Shown here in pieces: positions 7,131 to 14,319 of a DNA stretch of 14,420 nt. Under the pieces are notes generated by a model. It searched no databases and was not told the DNA's origin. It worked only from the letters and a program-made list of their open reading frames with translations. Position 1 is the stretch's first letter. Every line of letters starts with the position of its first letter. This DNA is from an uncultured Duganella sp. (GTDB taxonomy: Bacteria > Pseudomonadota > Gammaproteobacteria > Burkholderiales > Burkholderiaceae): the NCBI GenBank assembly GCA_946482635.1, contig CAMLSG010000137.1, forward strand, positions 1-14,420. Reading direction: 5' to 3'. The position numbers and the translations under genes were made by a program.

Positions 7131-8348
7131 ATGAAACGCAAACTGATTGCATTGGCTGTGGTGGCGGCCATGATCGGCATTCCGGTCGCCGTCAAGTTCG
7201 GCAGCTCGCCGCCGAAGGTCGAAGCCGAACTGGCCAAGGTCGAGAACAAGGCGATCTATCCCGCGGTGCTGGCCTCCGGCAGCCTGGTGTTCCGCCAGGA
7301 GGTGCAGCTTTCGCCGGAAGTGATCGGCAAGGTGTCGGAAGTGCTGGTGAAGGAGGGCGACAAGATCGAAAAGGGGCAAGTCGTGCTGCGCCTCGATCCG
7401 AGCACTTACAAAGCCGACGTGGCGCAGCAGGAAGCGGCAGTGCGCAACGCGGCAGTCAGTGTCGACCGCGCCCAGATCGACCTCGATAACCAGCAGCGCA
7501 AGCTGGAGCGCTCGCGCCAGCTTGCGGCCGCCAAGTTTATCGACGTCTCCCGCCTCGATGATGCGAAACTGGCGGTTGACCTGGCGGTGGTGGCCCTGCG
7601 CAGCGCGCGCGAAAGCCGCCAGCAAGCGATGGCGATGCTGGCGCTGGCGCAGGAGCGCCTGGCCAAGACCGAGGTGAGGGCGCCGATTTCGGGCACCGCC
7701 ACCAGCGTGTCGATCAAGGCTGGCGAAACGGCCGTGGCCAGCGCTACGGGCATTGCCGGCTCCAGCCTGATGACGATCGCCGACGTCGGTTCGATGATCG
7801 CGGAGGTAAACGTGGACGAAGGCGATATCGCCAACGTCGCGCCGGGACTGAAGACGCGCATCTTCCCCTCGGCCTATGCCGACCGTCCGCTGAGCGGAAG
7901 CGTGGAATCGGTTTCGCTGGCGCCGAAGCCGCAAGGCTTGGGCCAGGCTGCGAGCCAGGGCCGTAGTTATGTGGTCAAGGTCAAGCTGGCGGAGCACCAG
8001 CTTGCACTGCGCTCCGGCATGACCTGCCGCGCCGAGATCGTGACCGGCGATGGCGCGCCGCGGCCGGTGGTTCCTTTGCAGGCGGTGCAACTGACCGAGG
8101 CATCGGAAGGCAAAGGCAAGCGCAGTAATTATGTCTACGCGATTGTCGATGGCGTGGCGAAAAAACGTACTGTCGAACTGGGCCTGTCGGACGACAGCAA
8201 CCAGGAGATCACCAAGGGCCTGGCACTTGGCGAGACCGTCGCAGTGGGGCCGGCGCGCACCTTGCGCGACCTGCGTGAAGGGACGGCAGTCAAGGCCAAG
8301 GCGGCGGAGTCCAAGGCGCTCAAGGTTGCCGATGGAAGCAAGCCGTGA
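7131..8348 (+). CDS. MacA-like periplasmic adaptor (HlyD/RND membrane-fusion family)
   Basis: Periplasmic adaptor that links an inner-membrane ABC pump to an outer-membrane channel. The 405 residues begin with a signal/anchor segment (about 4-21, after MKRK). The first lipoyl half follows (about 58-92, VIGKVSEVLVKEGDKIEKGQ). An alpha-helical hairpin covers about 95-180, and the second lipoyl half starts at 181 (EVRAPISGTATSVSIKAGE). Beta-barrel and membrane-proximal domains extend to about 375, and the tail is Ala/Lys-rich. There is no lipobox Cys, so it is anchored by an N-terminal helix rather than a lipid. Its last four bases overlap the start of the ATPase gene (GTGA). It is the second gene of the operon. 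The substrate of the complex (macrolide, peptide, glycolipid or other) cannot be read from the sequence. Confidence 0.93.
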   Translation: MKRKLIALAVVAAMIGIPVAVKFGSSPPKVEAELAKVENKAIYPAVLASGSLVFRQEVQLSPEVIGKVSEVLVKEGDKIEKGQVVLRLDPSTYKADVAQQEAAVRNAAVSVDRAQIDLDNQQRKLERSRQLAAAKFIDVSRLDDAKLAVDLAVVALRSARESRQQAMAMLALAQERLAKTEVRAPISGTATSVSIKAGETAVASATGIAGSSLMTIADVGSMIAEVNVDEGDIANVAPGLKTRIFPSAYADRPLSGSVESVSLAPKPQGLGQAASQGRSYVVKVKLAEHQLALRSGMTCRAEIVTGDGAPRPVVPLQAVQLTEASEGKGKRSNYVYAIVDGVAKKRTVELGLSDDSNQEITKGLALGETVAVGPARTLRDLREGTAVKAKAAESKALKVADGSKP

Positions 8349-9028
8349 TCACGCTGACCGGCATCACCAAGCAATACCAGATGGGCGACCAGACCGTGCA
8401 TGCCTTGCAGGGCGTGGACCTGCACATCGAGCGCAATGAACTGGTGGCGTTTATCGGCGCTTCCGGGTCCGGCAAGTCGACCATGATGAATATCGTCGGC
8501 TGCCTGGACCGGCCAAGCGCAGGTACCTATTTCCTGAACGGCAAAGACGTGGCGACCATGGCCAGCGACGACCTGGCCCAGGTGCGCAACGAGGAAATCG
8601 GCTTCATCTTCCAGAGCTTCCACCTGCTGCCTCGCCACACAGCGCTGGATAACGTGGCGCAGCCGCTGATCTATCGCGGCATTCCGCCATCGGAACGCAA
8701 GCGCATGGCGCGCGAAGCGCTGGAGCACGTAGGCTTGGGCGAGCGCATGCACCACCGGCCCAACGAGTTGTCCGGCGGCCAGCGGCAGCGGGTGGCGATC
8801 GCGCGGGCGCTGGTTGGCAAACCATCGATCCTGCTGGCCGATGAACCGACCGGCAACCTGGATTCGGCCACCACGCGCGAGATCATGGCCTTGATCAAGG
8901 ACGTTCACCGCAACGGCCAGACGGTCGTGATGGTGACCCACGAACCTGACATCGCGGAACAATGCCAGCGCATCGTGCGGCTGCAGGATGGGCGCGTGCT
9001 GTCCGACCATCGCGTGGCGGGAGGGTAG
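8345..9028 (+). CDS. ABC transporter ATPase, MacB/LolD type
   Basis: Cytoplasmic nucleotide-binding subunit of 227 residues. It has Walker A GASGSGKST (38-46), Q-loop Gln90, signature LSGGQ (142-146), Walker B ILLADEP with D166 and E167, and H-loop His199, all intact. The text around Walker B (DEPTGNLDS) is typical of the MacB/LolD/FtsE class that drives mechanotransmission rather than membrane channel transport. The start is GTG at 8345, overlapping the adaptor stop in GTGA, a sign of coupled translation. The permease follows three bases after the stop. In E. coli MacB the ATPase is fused to the permease; here the two are separate proteins. Confidence 0.96.
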   Translation: MITLTGITKQYQMGDQTVHALQGVDLHIERNELVAFIGASGSGKSTMMNIVGCLDRPSAGTYFLNGKDVATMASDDLAQVRNEEIGFIFQSFHLLPRHTALDNVAQPLIYRGIPPSERKRMAREALEHVGLGERMHHRPNELSGGQRQRVAIARALVGKPSILLADEPTGNLDSATTREIMALIKDVHRNGQTVVMVTHEPDIAEQCQRIVRLQDGRVLSDHRVAGG

Positions 9029-9031
9029 GCG

Positions 9032-10255
9032 ATGTACATCTTTATCGAAGCGCTGCGCTCGGCGATGGCGGCAATCCGGGCGCACCGCATGCGCAGCTTC
9101 CTGACGTCGCTGGGCATCATCATCGGCGTGGCGTCGGTGATCACCGTGATTTCGCTGATCCAGGGCTTGTCGCAATCGATCACGCGCCAGTTCGAAGGCC
9201 TGGGCGGCAATGCGCTGACGGTGCACGCCAAGAACGATTTCAAGGACGTCATGCGGGGCAAGATCAATTACCTGCAGTTCGAAGACGTCGAACAGTTGCG
9301 CGGGCACGTGGAAGGCATCCGCGAATTGAGCCCGGCATTCATGTTTCCCGGCGGTGAAATCCGCTACGGCAACCAGACCGCGTCCAGCCGCCAGCAATTG
9401 GCCGTTACGGCGGCTTTCATGGAAGTGAATGGCAGCTATCCCCGCCTTGGGCGTTTCATCAGCGAGTCCGATAATGCGAGCGCAAGACGGGTGTGCGTGA
9501 TCGGCGAAAAAATGATCGAGCTGCTGCACCTGCCGGACAATCCGCTGGGCGAGTTCATCCAGTTCTCGGGCGAATGGTTCAAGATTGTGGGAGTGCTGGA
9601 GAAGAAGGGCGAAATCCTCGGCATGTCGCAGGACGACCAGGTGCTGGTACCGTTCCGCACCGGCCAAAGCGTCATCGGCAACACGCGCAAGCCGAGCATG
9701 TCGATTACGGTATCGATCAGCGACATCGGCCGCACCGAAGAACTCAAGGCGCGCATTGCCACGGTGATGCGGCAAGCGCATCGCCTGCATGCGGACCAGA
9801 AGGATGATTTTGAAATCCAGTCCTCCGACCAGTTCCTCAAGAGCTTTGAGACGGTGACCACCACGGTTACGCTGGTGATGGGCGGGGTGGTCGGCATCGC
9901 GCTGCTGGTGGGCGGAATCGGGATCATGAACATCATGCTGGTTTCGGTCAGCGAACGCACGCGCGAGATCGGGATCTGCAAGGCAATCGGCGCGCGCAGC
10001 CGCGACATCCTGATGCAGTTCCTGATCGAAGCGGTGACGCTGTCGATGCTGGGCGGCGCAATCGGCGTCCTGCTCGGCTACGGGCTGGGCCACGCGATCG
10101 CCAGCGTGATTCCCGACTTCCCCGGCGCATACGTGCCGTGGTGGGCGGTGGCGTTGTCGGTGATGTTCTCCGCAGGCGTCGGCGTGATCTTCGGGGTACT
10201 GCCCGCCGCCAAGGCCGCCAAGCTCGACCCGATCGAAGCCCTGCGCTACGAATAG
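9032..10255 (+). CDS. ABC transporter permease, MacB/FtsX type
   Basis: Inner-membrane subunit of 407 residues with the MacB-permease architecture. It has one N-terminal membrane helix (about 22-44) and a large periplasmic domain (about 45-275). Three C-terminal helices lie at about 276-300, 330-355 and 370-392. Two hallmark stretches are present: RMRSFLTSLGIIIGVASVI near the start and GIGIMNIMLVSVSERTREIG before the third helix, the cytoplasmic coupling region that contacts the ATPase. It ends in LDPIEALRYE, a common end for this family. It is the last gene of the YIP1-adaptor-ATPase-permease operon. No TolC-like gene is in the window, so the outer-membrane channel must be encoded elsewhere if the pump is tripartite. 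I see no clear terminator behind it before the repeat element. Confidence 0.95.
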   Translation: MYIFIEALRSAMAAIRAHRMRSFLTSLGIIIGVASVITVISLIQGLSQSITRQFEGLGGNALTVHAKNDFKDVMRGKINYLQFEDVEQLRGHVEGIRELSPAFMFPGGEIRYGNQTASSRQQLAVTAAFMEVNGSYPRLGRFISESDNASARRVCVIGEKMIELLHLPDNPLGEFIQFSGEWFKIVGVLEKKGEILGMSQDDQVLVPFRTGQSVIGNTRKPSMSITVSISDIGRTEELKARIATVMRQAHRLHADQKDDFEIQSSDQFLKSFETVTTTVTLVMGGVVGIALLVGGIGIMNIMLVSVSERTREIGICKAIGARSRDILMQFLIEAVTLSMLGGAIGVLLGYGLGHAIASVIPDFPGAYVPWWAVALSVMFSAGVGVIFGVLPAAKAAKLDPIEALRYE

Positions 10256-10311
10256 GCGGCGATTGCGCCCGCACAAAGTCCACGCCCGCCACATCGCTAT
10301 CCTTTGAACTG

Positions 10312-10351
10312 GCGGGTCCGACCCTTGGGTCGGACCCTGGTTTACCGGTTT
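10312..10351 (+). repeat. Left inverted repeat with perfect hairpin
   Basis: Arms GGGTCCGACCC (10314-10324) and GGGTCGGACCC (10327-10337) are exact complements around TT. They are followed by TGGTTTACCGGTTT (10338-10351). The reverse complement of 10968-11007 matches it at 38 of 40 bases. The transposase Shine-Dalgarno sequence starts one base after it, so the hairpin would sit in the 5' leader of that mRNA if transcription enters from the left. Confidence 0.92.
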
Positions 10352-10363
10352 AAGGAGCGCAAA

Positions 10364-11026
10364 ATGGTTCGTCCCTTACGTAACTACCCCGCCGGAAGTT
10401 GCCTGCACATAGTTCAGCGCGGTGATAATCGTCGCACTTGTTTCCACGATGATCAGGAGCGCCAGCGGTACCTGGAACTCATGGAATGTCTTGGTAAGAA
10501 GTACCGCTGCGACCTGCATGCGTATGTGCTAATGACGAACCACGTCCACATCCTGCTAACTGTTCATGCGCAAAACGCGCAGTCAATGTTCATGAAGGAT
10601 TTGTCACAACAGACGGCACATTGGGTCCATTTGCGCCATGGCAGTACAGGAACGATGTGGGATGGCCGCTACCATTCCTCGCAGATTGATAGCGACGCGT
10701 ACTTGCTGACATGCCAGCGTTACATTGAACTCAACCCTGTGCGAGCTGGAATGGTGGAATTGCCTGCAGCGTATAAATGGTCCAGTTATCGGGCAAATGC
10801 AGAGGGAAGGGAGAGTTCTCTTTTAACGCCGCACCCTGTCTTCTTAGGACTGGGAGGTGATGGTGCTGCGCGCCGGCAGGCGTATAGGGCCTTGTTTGAC
10901 GTTCCGCTGGAGGAAAAGGATCTGCAGCGGATTCGGTTTGCTGTGCAGAACGATTTTGCTCTGCGTAAAACCGGTAAACCAGGGTCTGACCCAAGGGTCA
11001 GACCCGCTATGCGCGCTCGCGGGTGA
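10364..11026 (+). CDS. REP-associated tyrosine transposase (RAYT, Y1_Tnp/HUH family)
   Basis: A 220-residue single-strand DNA nuclease of the IS200-like Y1 class. The HUH motif is NHVHILL (His60 and His62) and the catalytic Tyr is Tyr120 in QRYIELNPVRAGMV. Other family marks are QRGDNRRTCF near residue 18, WDGRYHSS at 99-106 and YKWSSYRAN at 137-145. All catalytic residues are present. I chose the ATG at 10364 because AAGGAG lies six bases upstream. A TTG at 10304 in the same frame would translate the left repeat and is less likely. The C-terminus from about residue 201 onward is encoded by the right repeat and by 19 bases antisense to spoT, so the natural tail of the family seems to be missing or replaced. 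Its GC is lower than its neighbours', consistent with horizontal origin or a different selective history. Confidence 0.92.
   Translation: MVRPLRNYPAGSCLHIVQRGDNRRTCFHDDQERQRYLELMECLGKKYRCDLHAYVLMTNHVHILLTVHAQNAQSMFMKDLSQQTAHWVHLRHGSTGTMWDGRYHSSQIDSDAYLLTCQRYIELNPVRAGMVELPAAYKWSSYRANAEGRESSLLTPHPVFLGLGGDGAARRQAYRALFDVPLEEKDLQRIRFAVQNDFALRKTGKPGSDPRVRPAMRARG
10968..11007 (-). repeat. Right inverted repeat with perfect hairpin, abutting spoT stop
   Basis: Arms GGGTCTGACCC (10982-10992) and GGGTCAGACCC (10995-11005) are exact complements around AA. They are preceded by AAACCGGTAAACCA (10968-10981). Compared with the left copy the only two differences are the two partners of one stem base pair, so both hairpins stay perfect. 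On the minus strand the hairpin comes directly after the spoT stop codon and is followed by a moderately T-rich stretch. It may therefore protect or end the spoT mRNA. Confidence 0.92.
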
Positions 11027-13286
11027 CGCGGTTGACGCCTGCCACTTTTCGTACGTTGCGGATTAATGCTGCCAGGTGGACGCGGTCTTTTACCTGGATT
11101 GTGAAGCGCAGCTGGTGCAGCACGTGCTCGCGGTCTTCATCCATGCCGACGAAGGTGATGTTGCCGTCGCTTTCGCCGATTTCGGCGGCCACCCTGGCCA
11201 GGATGCCTTTTTCATTGTTGATGATCAGGCGGATACGGCTGTCGAAGCGGCGGTTGATCTCCGTGCCCCACTTGACCGCGATCCAGCGTTCGGGCTCTTT
11301 CTGCTTCGAGCGCTTGGCCACCGAGCAGTCGCCGGTGTGCACCTGCAGGCCCTGGTCGCGGCGCAACTGGCCGACGATATGGTCGCCAGGGATCGGCAGG
11401 CAGCATGGCGCCAGCTGCACCGATACGCCTTCGCTGCCGTAAATCGTGACGGGGTCGAGTTCTTTGGAGCTGGTGTGCTCGATCGGCGCGCTGGCCGATT
11501 CTCCGCCCAGCAGGCCGAAGATGTGGCGCGCGACCAGCGCTGCCATGCGCTTGCCGATGCCGATGTCGGCATACAGTTCTTCCATCGACTTGGCCGACGA
11601 TTCGTTCAGCAGGCGTTCCATCAGCGGCGGCGGCAGTTCGCCCGGCACGCTGATCGCATCCAGTGCCTGCGCCAGCAGTTGCTTGCCGAGGCCAATCGAT
11701 TCCGGCAGGTTGATGGTGCGCAGGTGGTGGCGGATCGCGGAACGCGCCTTGCCGGTGCGGACAAACGACAGCCAGGTCGGGCTGGGGCGCGAGTTCGGAT
11801 CGGTGACGATTTCGACGATGTCGCCGTTGCGTAGTTCCGTGCGCAGCTGGGCCGCTTCGCCGTTGATGTTGACCGACACCGTGTGGTCGCCGATCCCGGT
11901 GTGAATCGAGTAGGCGAAATCGATCGGCGTGGCGCCGCGGGGCAGGGCGATGATCTTGGACTTCGGCGTGAACACGTAGACCGAATCGGGGAACAGGTCG
12001 ACCTTGACGTGCTCCAGGAATTCGGCCGAGTCGCCGGTCTGCTGCTGGATGTCGAGCAGCGACTGCAGCCAGGCGTGGGTGCGCTGCTGCATGTCCGAGA
12101 TGTTGGCGTCGTTGCTCTTGTACAGCCAGTGCGCGGCCACGCCCGATTCGGCGGTGCGGTGCATTTCCTGGGTGCGGATCTGGAACTCCACCGGCGTGCC
12201 GTAAGGGCCGATCAGCGTGGTGTGCAGCGACTGGTAGCCGTTCAGCTTACGGATCGCGATGTAGTCCTTGAACTTGCCCGGCATCGGCTTGTACAGCGAG
12301 TGCAGGGTGCCCAGCGCCACATAGCAATTGGGGAAACTGTCGACCACGACGCGGAAGCCGTACACGTCCAGCACCTGCGAGAACGACAGGTGCTTGTTGC
12401 GCATCTTCTTGTAGATGCCGTACAGGGTTTTCTCGCGGCCGTAGACTTCGGCTTCGATGCCGGCCATGGACAGCGTGTTCTTCACCGCGTCGAGGATCTT
12501 CGACACCACCTCGCGCCGGTTGCCGCGCGCTGCTTTCACGGCTTTCGACAGCACGTGGTAGCGCACCGGGTACAGGTGGGAGAAGGACAGGTCCTGCAGT
12601 TCGCGGTAGATGTTGTTCAGGCCAAGGCGGTGCGCGATCGGGACGTACACTTCCATCGTCTCGGCCGCGATGCGGCGCTTCTTGGCCGGGACCATCACTT
12701 CCAGCGTGCGCATATTGTGCAGGCGGTCGGCCAGCTTGATCAGGATCACGCGCACGTCCGAGGCCATGGCCAGCAGCATCTTGCGGAAGTTTTCCGCCTG
12801 CGCTTCGATCTGGCTCTGGAACTCGATTTTTTCCAGCTTGGACAAGCCGTCCACCAGGTGCGCCACCTGGGCGCCGAAGCGCTCGATCAGCTCGTCCTTC
12901 TTGACGTCCTGGTCTTCCATCACATCATGCAGCAGCGCGGCCATGATGGCTTGCGCGTCCAGCTTCCACTCGGTGCAGATCTCGGCCACCGCGATCGGGT
13001 GCGAAATATACGGCTCGCCCGACTTGCGTACCTGGCCCAGGTGCATCTCGTCCGAGAAGCGATAGGCTTCCTTGACCTTCTTCAGGTCGGCCTCGCCCAT
13101 GTACTCGGACAGTTTTTCGGTCAGGTGGGTAATCGTCGCGACGCCAGTGGCCACGGTCGGCGCCGCCAGTGCAGAAGTGGAAACGGATGGTGCAGAAACG
13201 TCAACGCCCGGCTGTTGCTTAGCCGGGCGCCGTGCCCGCCGTGCGGGCTGTTCGCTGATGTTGGGATCTGCGGAAGTCAGGTTCAT
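11007..13286 (-). CDS. spoT: Bifunctional (p)ppGpp synthetase/hydrolase SpoT (Rel/SpoT family)
   Basis: Makes and degrades the stringent-response alarmone (p)ppGpp. The 759 residues start with a poorly conserved extension of about 50. The HD hydrolase domain follows, with an intact catalytic set (HD at 120-121, ED at 124-125, LADRLHNMRT near 185-194), so hydrolysis should work. The synthetase domain spans about 240-390, with GREKTLYGIYKKM, GYQSLHT at 350-356 and VEFQIRTQEMH at 366-376. The switch motif before YIA is KFKD (338-341), the basic type found in bifunctional enzymes (RxKD) rather than the acidic ExDD of RelA. The TGS domain is at about 428-496. A Cys-rich zinc-finger/RIS region carries C628, C629 and C654, and an ACT domain at about 683-757 ends the protein. 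It lies 24 bases after rpoZ. No good Shine-Dalgarno sequence precedes the ATG; a small hairpin occupies that place. The TAG stop is shared with the right repeat of the RAYT unit. Confidence 0.96.
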   Translation of the reverse strand: MNLTSADPNISEQPARRARRPAKQQPGVDVSAPSVSTSALAAPTVATGVATITHLTEKLSEYMGEADLKKVKEAYRFSDEMHLGQVRKSGEPYISHPIAVAEICTEWKLDAQAIMAALLHDVMEDQDVKKDELIERFGAQVAHLVDGLSKLEKIEFQSQIEAQAENFRKMLLAMASDVRVILIKLADRLHNMRTLEVMVPAKKRRIAAETMEVYVPIAHRLGLNNIYRELQDLSFSHLYPVRYHVLSKAVKAARGNRREVVSKILDAVKNTLSMAGIEAEVYGREKTLYGIYKKMRNKHLSFSQVLDVYGFRVVVDSFPNCYVALGTLHSLYKPMPGKFKDYIAIRKLNGYQSLHTTLIGPYGTPVEFQIRTQEMHRTAESGVAAHWLYKSNDANISDMQQRTHAWLQSLLDIQQQTGDSAEFLEHVKVDLFPDSVYVFTPKSKIIALPRGATPIDFAYSIHTGIGDHTVSVNINGEAAQLRTELRNGDIVEIVTDPNSRPSPTWLSFVRTGKARSAIRHHLRTINLPESIGLGKQLLAQALDAISVPGELPPPLMERLLNESSAKSMEELYADIGIGKRMAALVARHIFGLLGGESASAPIEHTSSKELDPVTIYGSEGVSVQLAPCCLPIPGDHIVGQLRRDQGLQVHTGDCSVAKRSKQKEPERWIAVKWGTEINRRFDSRIRLIINNEKGILARVAAEIGESDGNITFVGMDEDREHVLHQLRFTIQVKDRVHLAALIRNVRKVAGVNRVTRERA

Positions 13287-13289
13287 ATC

Positions 13290-13307
13290 GGGAACAAGAA
13301 GGTTCCC
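13290..13307 (-). promoter_or_regulatory. Small hairpin in the rpoZ-spoT gap, over the spoT ribosome-binding position
   Basis: GGGAAC (13290-13295) and GTTCCC (13302-13307) form a perfect 6-bp stem around six bases in the 24-base gap. It ends three bases before the spoT ATG. No purine-rich Shine-Dalgarno sequence is otherwise present. Reduced or coupled translation of spoT is possible but unproven; six pairs can occur by chance. Confidence 0.35.
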
Positions 13308-13310
13308 AGC

Positions 13311-13514
13311 TTACATAGGGACCTTTTTCAGCATTTCCAGGCCTACTTTGCCTGCAGCGATTTCACGCAGGGCGACGACGGTTGGCTTGTCCTTGGCTTC
13401 GACCTTAGGGGTGTGGCCTTGCAGCAGCTGGCGTGCGCGGTAGGTGGCTGCCAGGGTCAGCTGGAAGCGGTTAGGGACATTCTTCAGGCAATCTTCAATA
13501 GTAATACGGGCCAT
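13311..13514 (-). CDS. rpoZ: RNA polymerase omega subunit
   Basis: A 67-residue protein, [20 protein letters not shown] onward, with the conserved omega features: the N-terminal MARIT, the helix [16 protein letters not shown], and [16 protein letters not shown]. Omega helps assemble the beta-prime subunit and forms part of a ppGpp-binding site on RNA polymerase in proteobacteria, which fits its position in front of spoT. AGGAG lies a few bases upstream of the ATG at 13512-13514. A longer frame upstream is not needed. It lies 41 bases after gmk and 24 before spoT. The C-terminus is shorter than in E. coli (91 residues), as usual for betaproteobacterial omega. Confidence 0.97.
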   Translation of the reverse strand: MARITIEDCLKNVPNRFQLTLAATYRARQLLQGHTPKVEAKDKPTVVALREIAAGKVGLEMLKKVPM

Positions 13515-13555
13515 GCTTAACTCCTGGGTAAATGCGGTACTTGATGCGTCGGTAA

Positions 13556-14197
13556 TTATTCTGCGTGGTCGGCGTGGATGCCCAGTTCGGACATCAACCT
13601 GGCATTGCGGGCGGCTTGTTGCGCAAACCGGCAACGGGCCGATCGGACGATCGCGCTTAGCTCCGACAAGGCGACCGGGAACTCTTCGTTGATAATAACA
13701 TACTCAAACTCGGGCGCGTGGGCGATTTCGCCGCCCGCCGCCAGCAGGCGGCGGTTGATCACGTGGACCTCGTCCTGGCCGCGTTTGTGCAGGCGTTCTT
13801 CCAGCGCCGCGAACGATGGGGGCAGGATGAAGATGCCGGCCGCTTGCGGGAACTGCTTCTTGACCTGGCGCGCGCCCTGCCAATCGATCTCCAGCAGGAT
13901 GTCGGTGCCGGCCTTCATTTGCTCTTCCACGAAGATGCGCGAGGTGCCGTAGTAATTGCCGTGCACTTCGGCCCACTCCAGGAACTCGCCTTCGGCGGCA
14001 CGCTTGCGGAAGTCTTCCGCCGTGGTGAAGAAGTATTCGCGGCCATGCTGTTCGCCCGGACGCGGCTGGCGCGTGGTGGTCGAGATCGACAGCTTGATGG
14101 CTGGTTCCTGTGCCAGCAGGGCATTGACCAGCGTAGATTTACCGGCGCCGGATGGTGCAGCAACCATGAACAGGCTGCCGGAAAAATGTTGGCTCAT
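13556..14197 (-). CDS. gmk: Guanylate kinase
   Basis: Phosphorylates GMP to GDP with ATP, an essential step toward GTP and, indirectly, (p)ppGpp. The 213 residues hold the P-loop APSGAGKST (14-22). GMP-binding residues are in TTRQPRPGE (41-49) and GREYFF (52-57), followed by [14 protein letters not shown] (73-86), IDWQGA (104-109) and the lid region LHKRGQDE (136-143). The start is the ATG at 14195-14197, because the family normally begins a few residues before [11 protein letters not shown]. The open frame continues 31 codons upstream through the promoter region. The Shine-Dalgarno match is weak (GAGA). It is the first gene of gmk-rpoZ-spoT, an arrangement conserved in many proteobacteria that puts guanine-nucleotide supply, a ppGpp-binding polymerase subunit and the ppGpp enzyme together. 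Confidence 0.97.
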   Translation of the reverse strand: MSQHFSGSLFMVAAPSGAGKSTLVNALLAQEPAIKLSISTTTRQPRPGEQHGREYFFTTAEDFRKRAAEGEFLEWAEVHGNYYGTSRIFVEEQMKAGTDILLEIDWQGARQVKKQFPQAAGIFILPPSFAALEERLHKRGQDEVHVINRRLLAAGGEIAHAPEFEYVIINEEFPVALSELSAIVRSARCRFAQQAARNARLMSELGIHADHAE

Positions 14198-14235
14198 TTG
14201 CAAGTCTCGAAAGCTAGGCTGTCGCCCAAAGAAGT

Positions 14236-14244
14236 ATTTTACCA
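14236..14244 (-). promoter_or_regulatory. Extended -10 promoter of gmk-rpoZ-spoT
   Basis: On the minus strand TGGTAAAAT gives a TAAAAT -10 box (14241-14236) with the TGn extension. The best -35 at 17 bases is TTTCAA, only three of six. Transcription would start near 14229, about 31 bases before the gmk ATG. It is the best promoter match in the 122-base gap between gmk and the divergent regulator. Confidence 0.5.
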
Positions 14245-14283
14245 AGGAGCAAGCAGAGTTGAAACCGGGTGCGCAAGCCGTTC

Positions 14284-14312
14284 TTGACACTGGACCGACC
14301 GGTCTATAGAGT
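14284..14312 (+). promoter_or_regulatory. Promoter with internal operator for the TetR-family gene
   Basis: TTGACA at 14284-14289 is a perfect -35 box. Possible -10 boxes are TAGAGT (14307-14312, 17-base spacer) or TATAGA (14305-14310, 15-base spacer). Between them TGGACC, GACC, GGTCTA (14291-14306) form an inverted repeat that contains the perfect palindrome GACCGGTC (14297-14304). TetR regulators of the NemR and LmrA/YxaF groups are known to bind TAGACC/GGTCTA-type sites. The position suggests autorepression. Confidence 0.6.
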
Positions 14313-14319
14313 AAACCGC

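Larger units (their letters stand above)
10312..11007. mobile_element. RAYT unit bounded by 40-bp hairpin-containing inverted repeats
   Basis: A transposase gene of the REP-associated type lies between inverted copies of the same 40-base sequence. Lower GC (28 of 60 bases at 10561-10620 and 31 of 60 at 10741-10800 by hand count) sets the interior apart from the efflux genes and spoT. The left copy begins 56 bases after the permease stop. The right copy reaches into the stop codon of spoT. REP-like palindromes flanking a RAYT gene are the known arrangement of these systems. Whether the unit as a whole ever moved, or the repeats only mark RAYT binding sites, cannot be told from one locus. Confidence 0.75.

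Noticed and set aside
8135..10294. Minus-strand open frame of 719 residues opposite the ABC ATPase and permease genes
   Set aside because: It is rich in His, Arg, Gln and Asp, shows no motif, and spans two intact transporter genes on the other strand. It is a codon-bias shadow.
10256..10311. Search for a terminator behind the efflux operon
   Set aside because: No stem with a following T-run was found in these bases. The next strong hairpin is the left RAYT repeat, which lacks a proper T-run on the plus strand.
10304..10363. Upstream TTG start of the RAYT that would translate the left repeat
   Set aside because: The ATG at 10364 has a strong AAGGAG at the right distance and fits the family N-terminus. 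The TTG has no good ribosome binding site.
11883..13520. Plus-strand open frame of 545 residues opposite spoT and rpoZ
   Set aside because: It is antisense to two well-conserved genes and has no recognisable domain.
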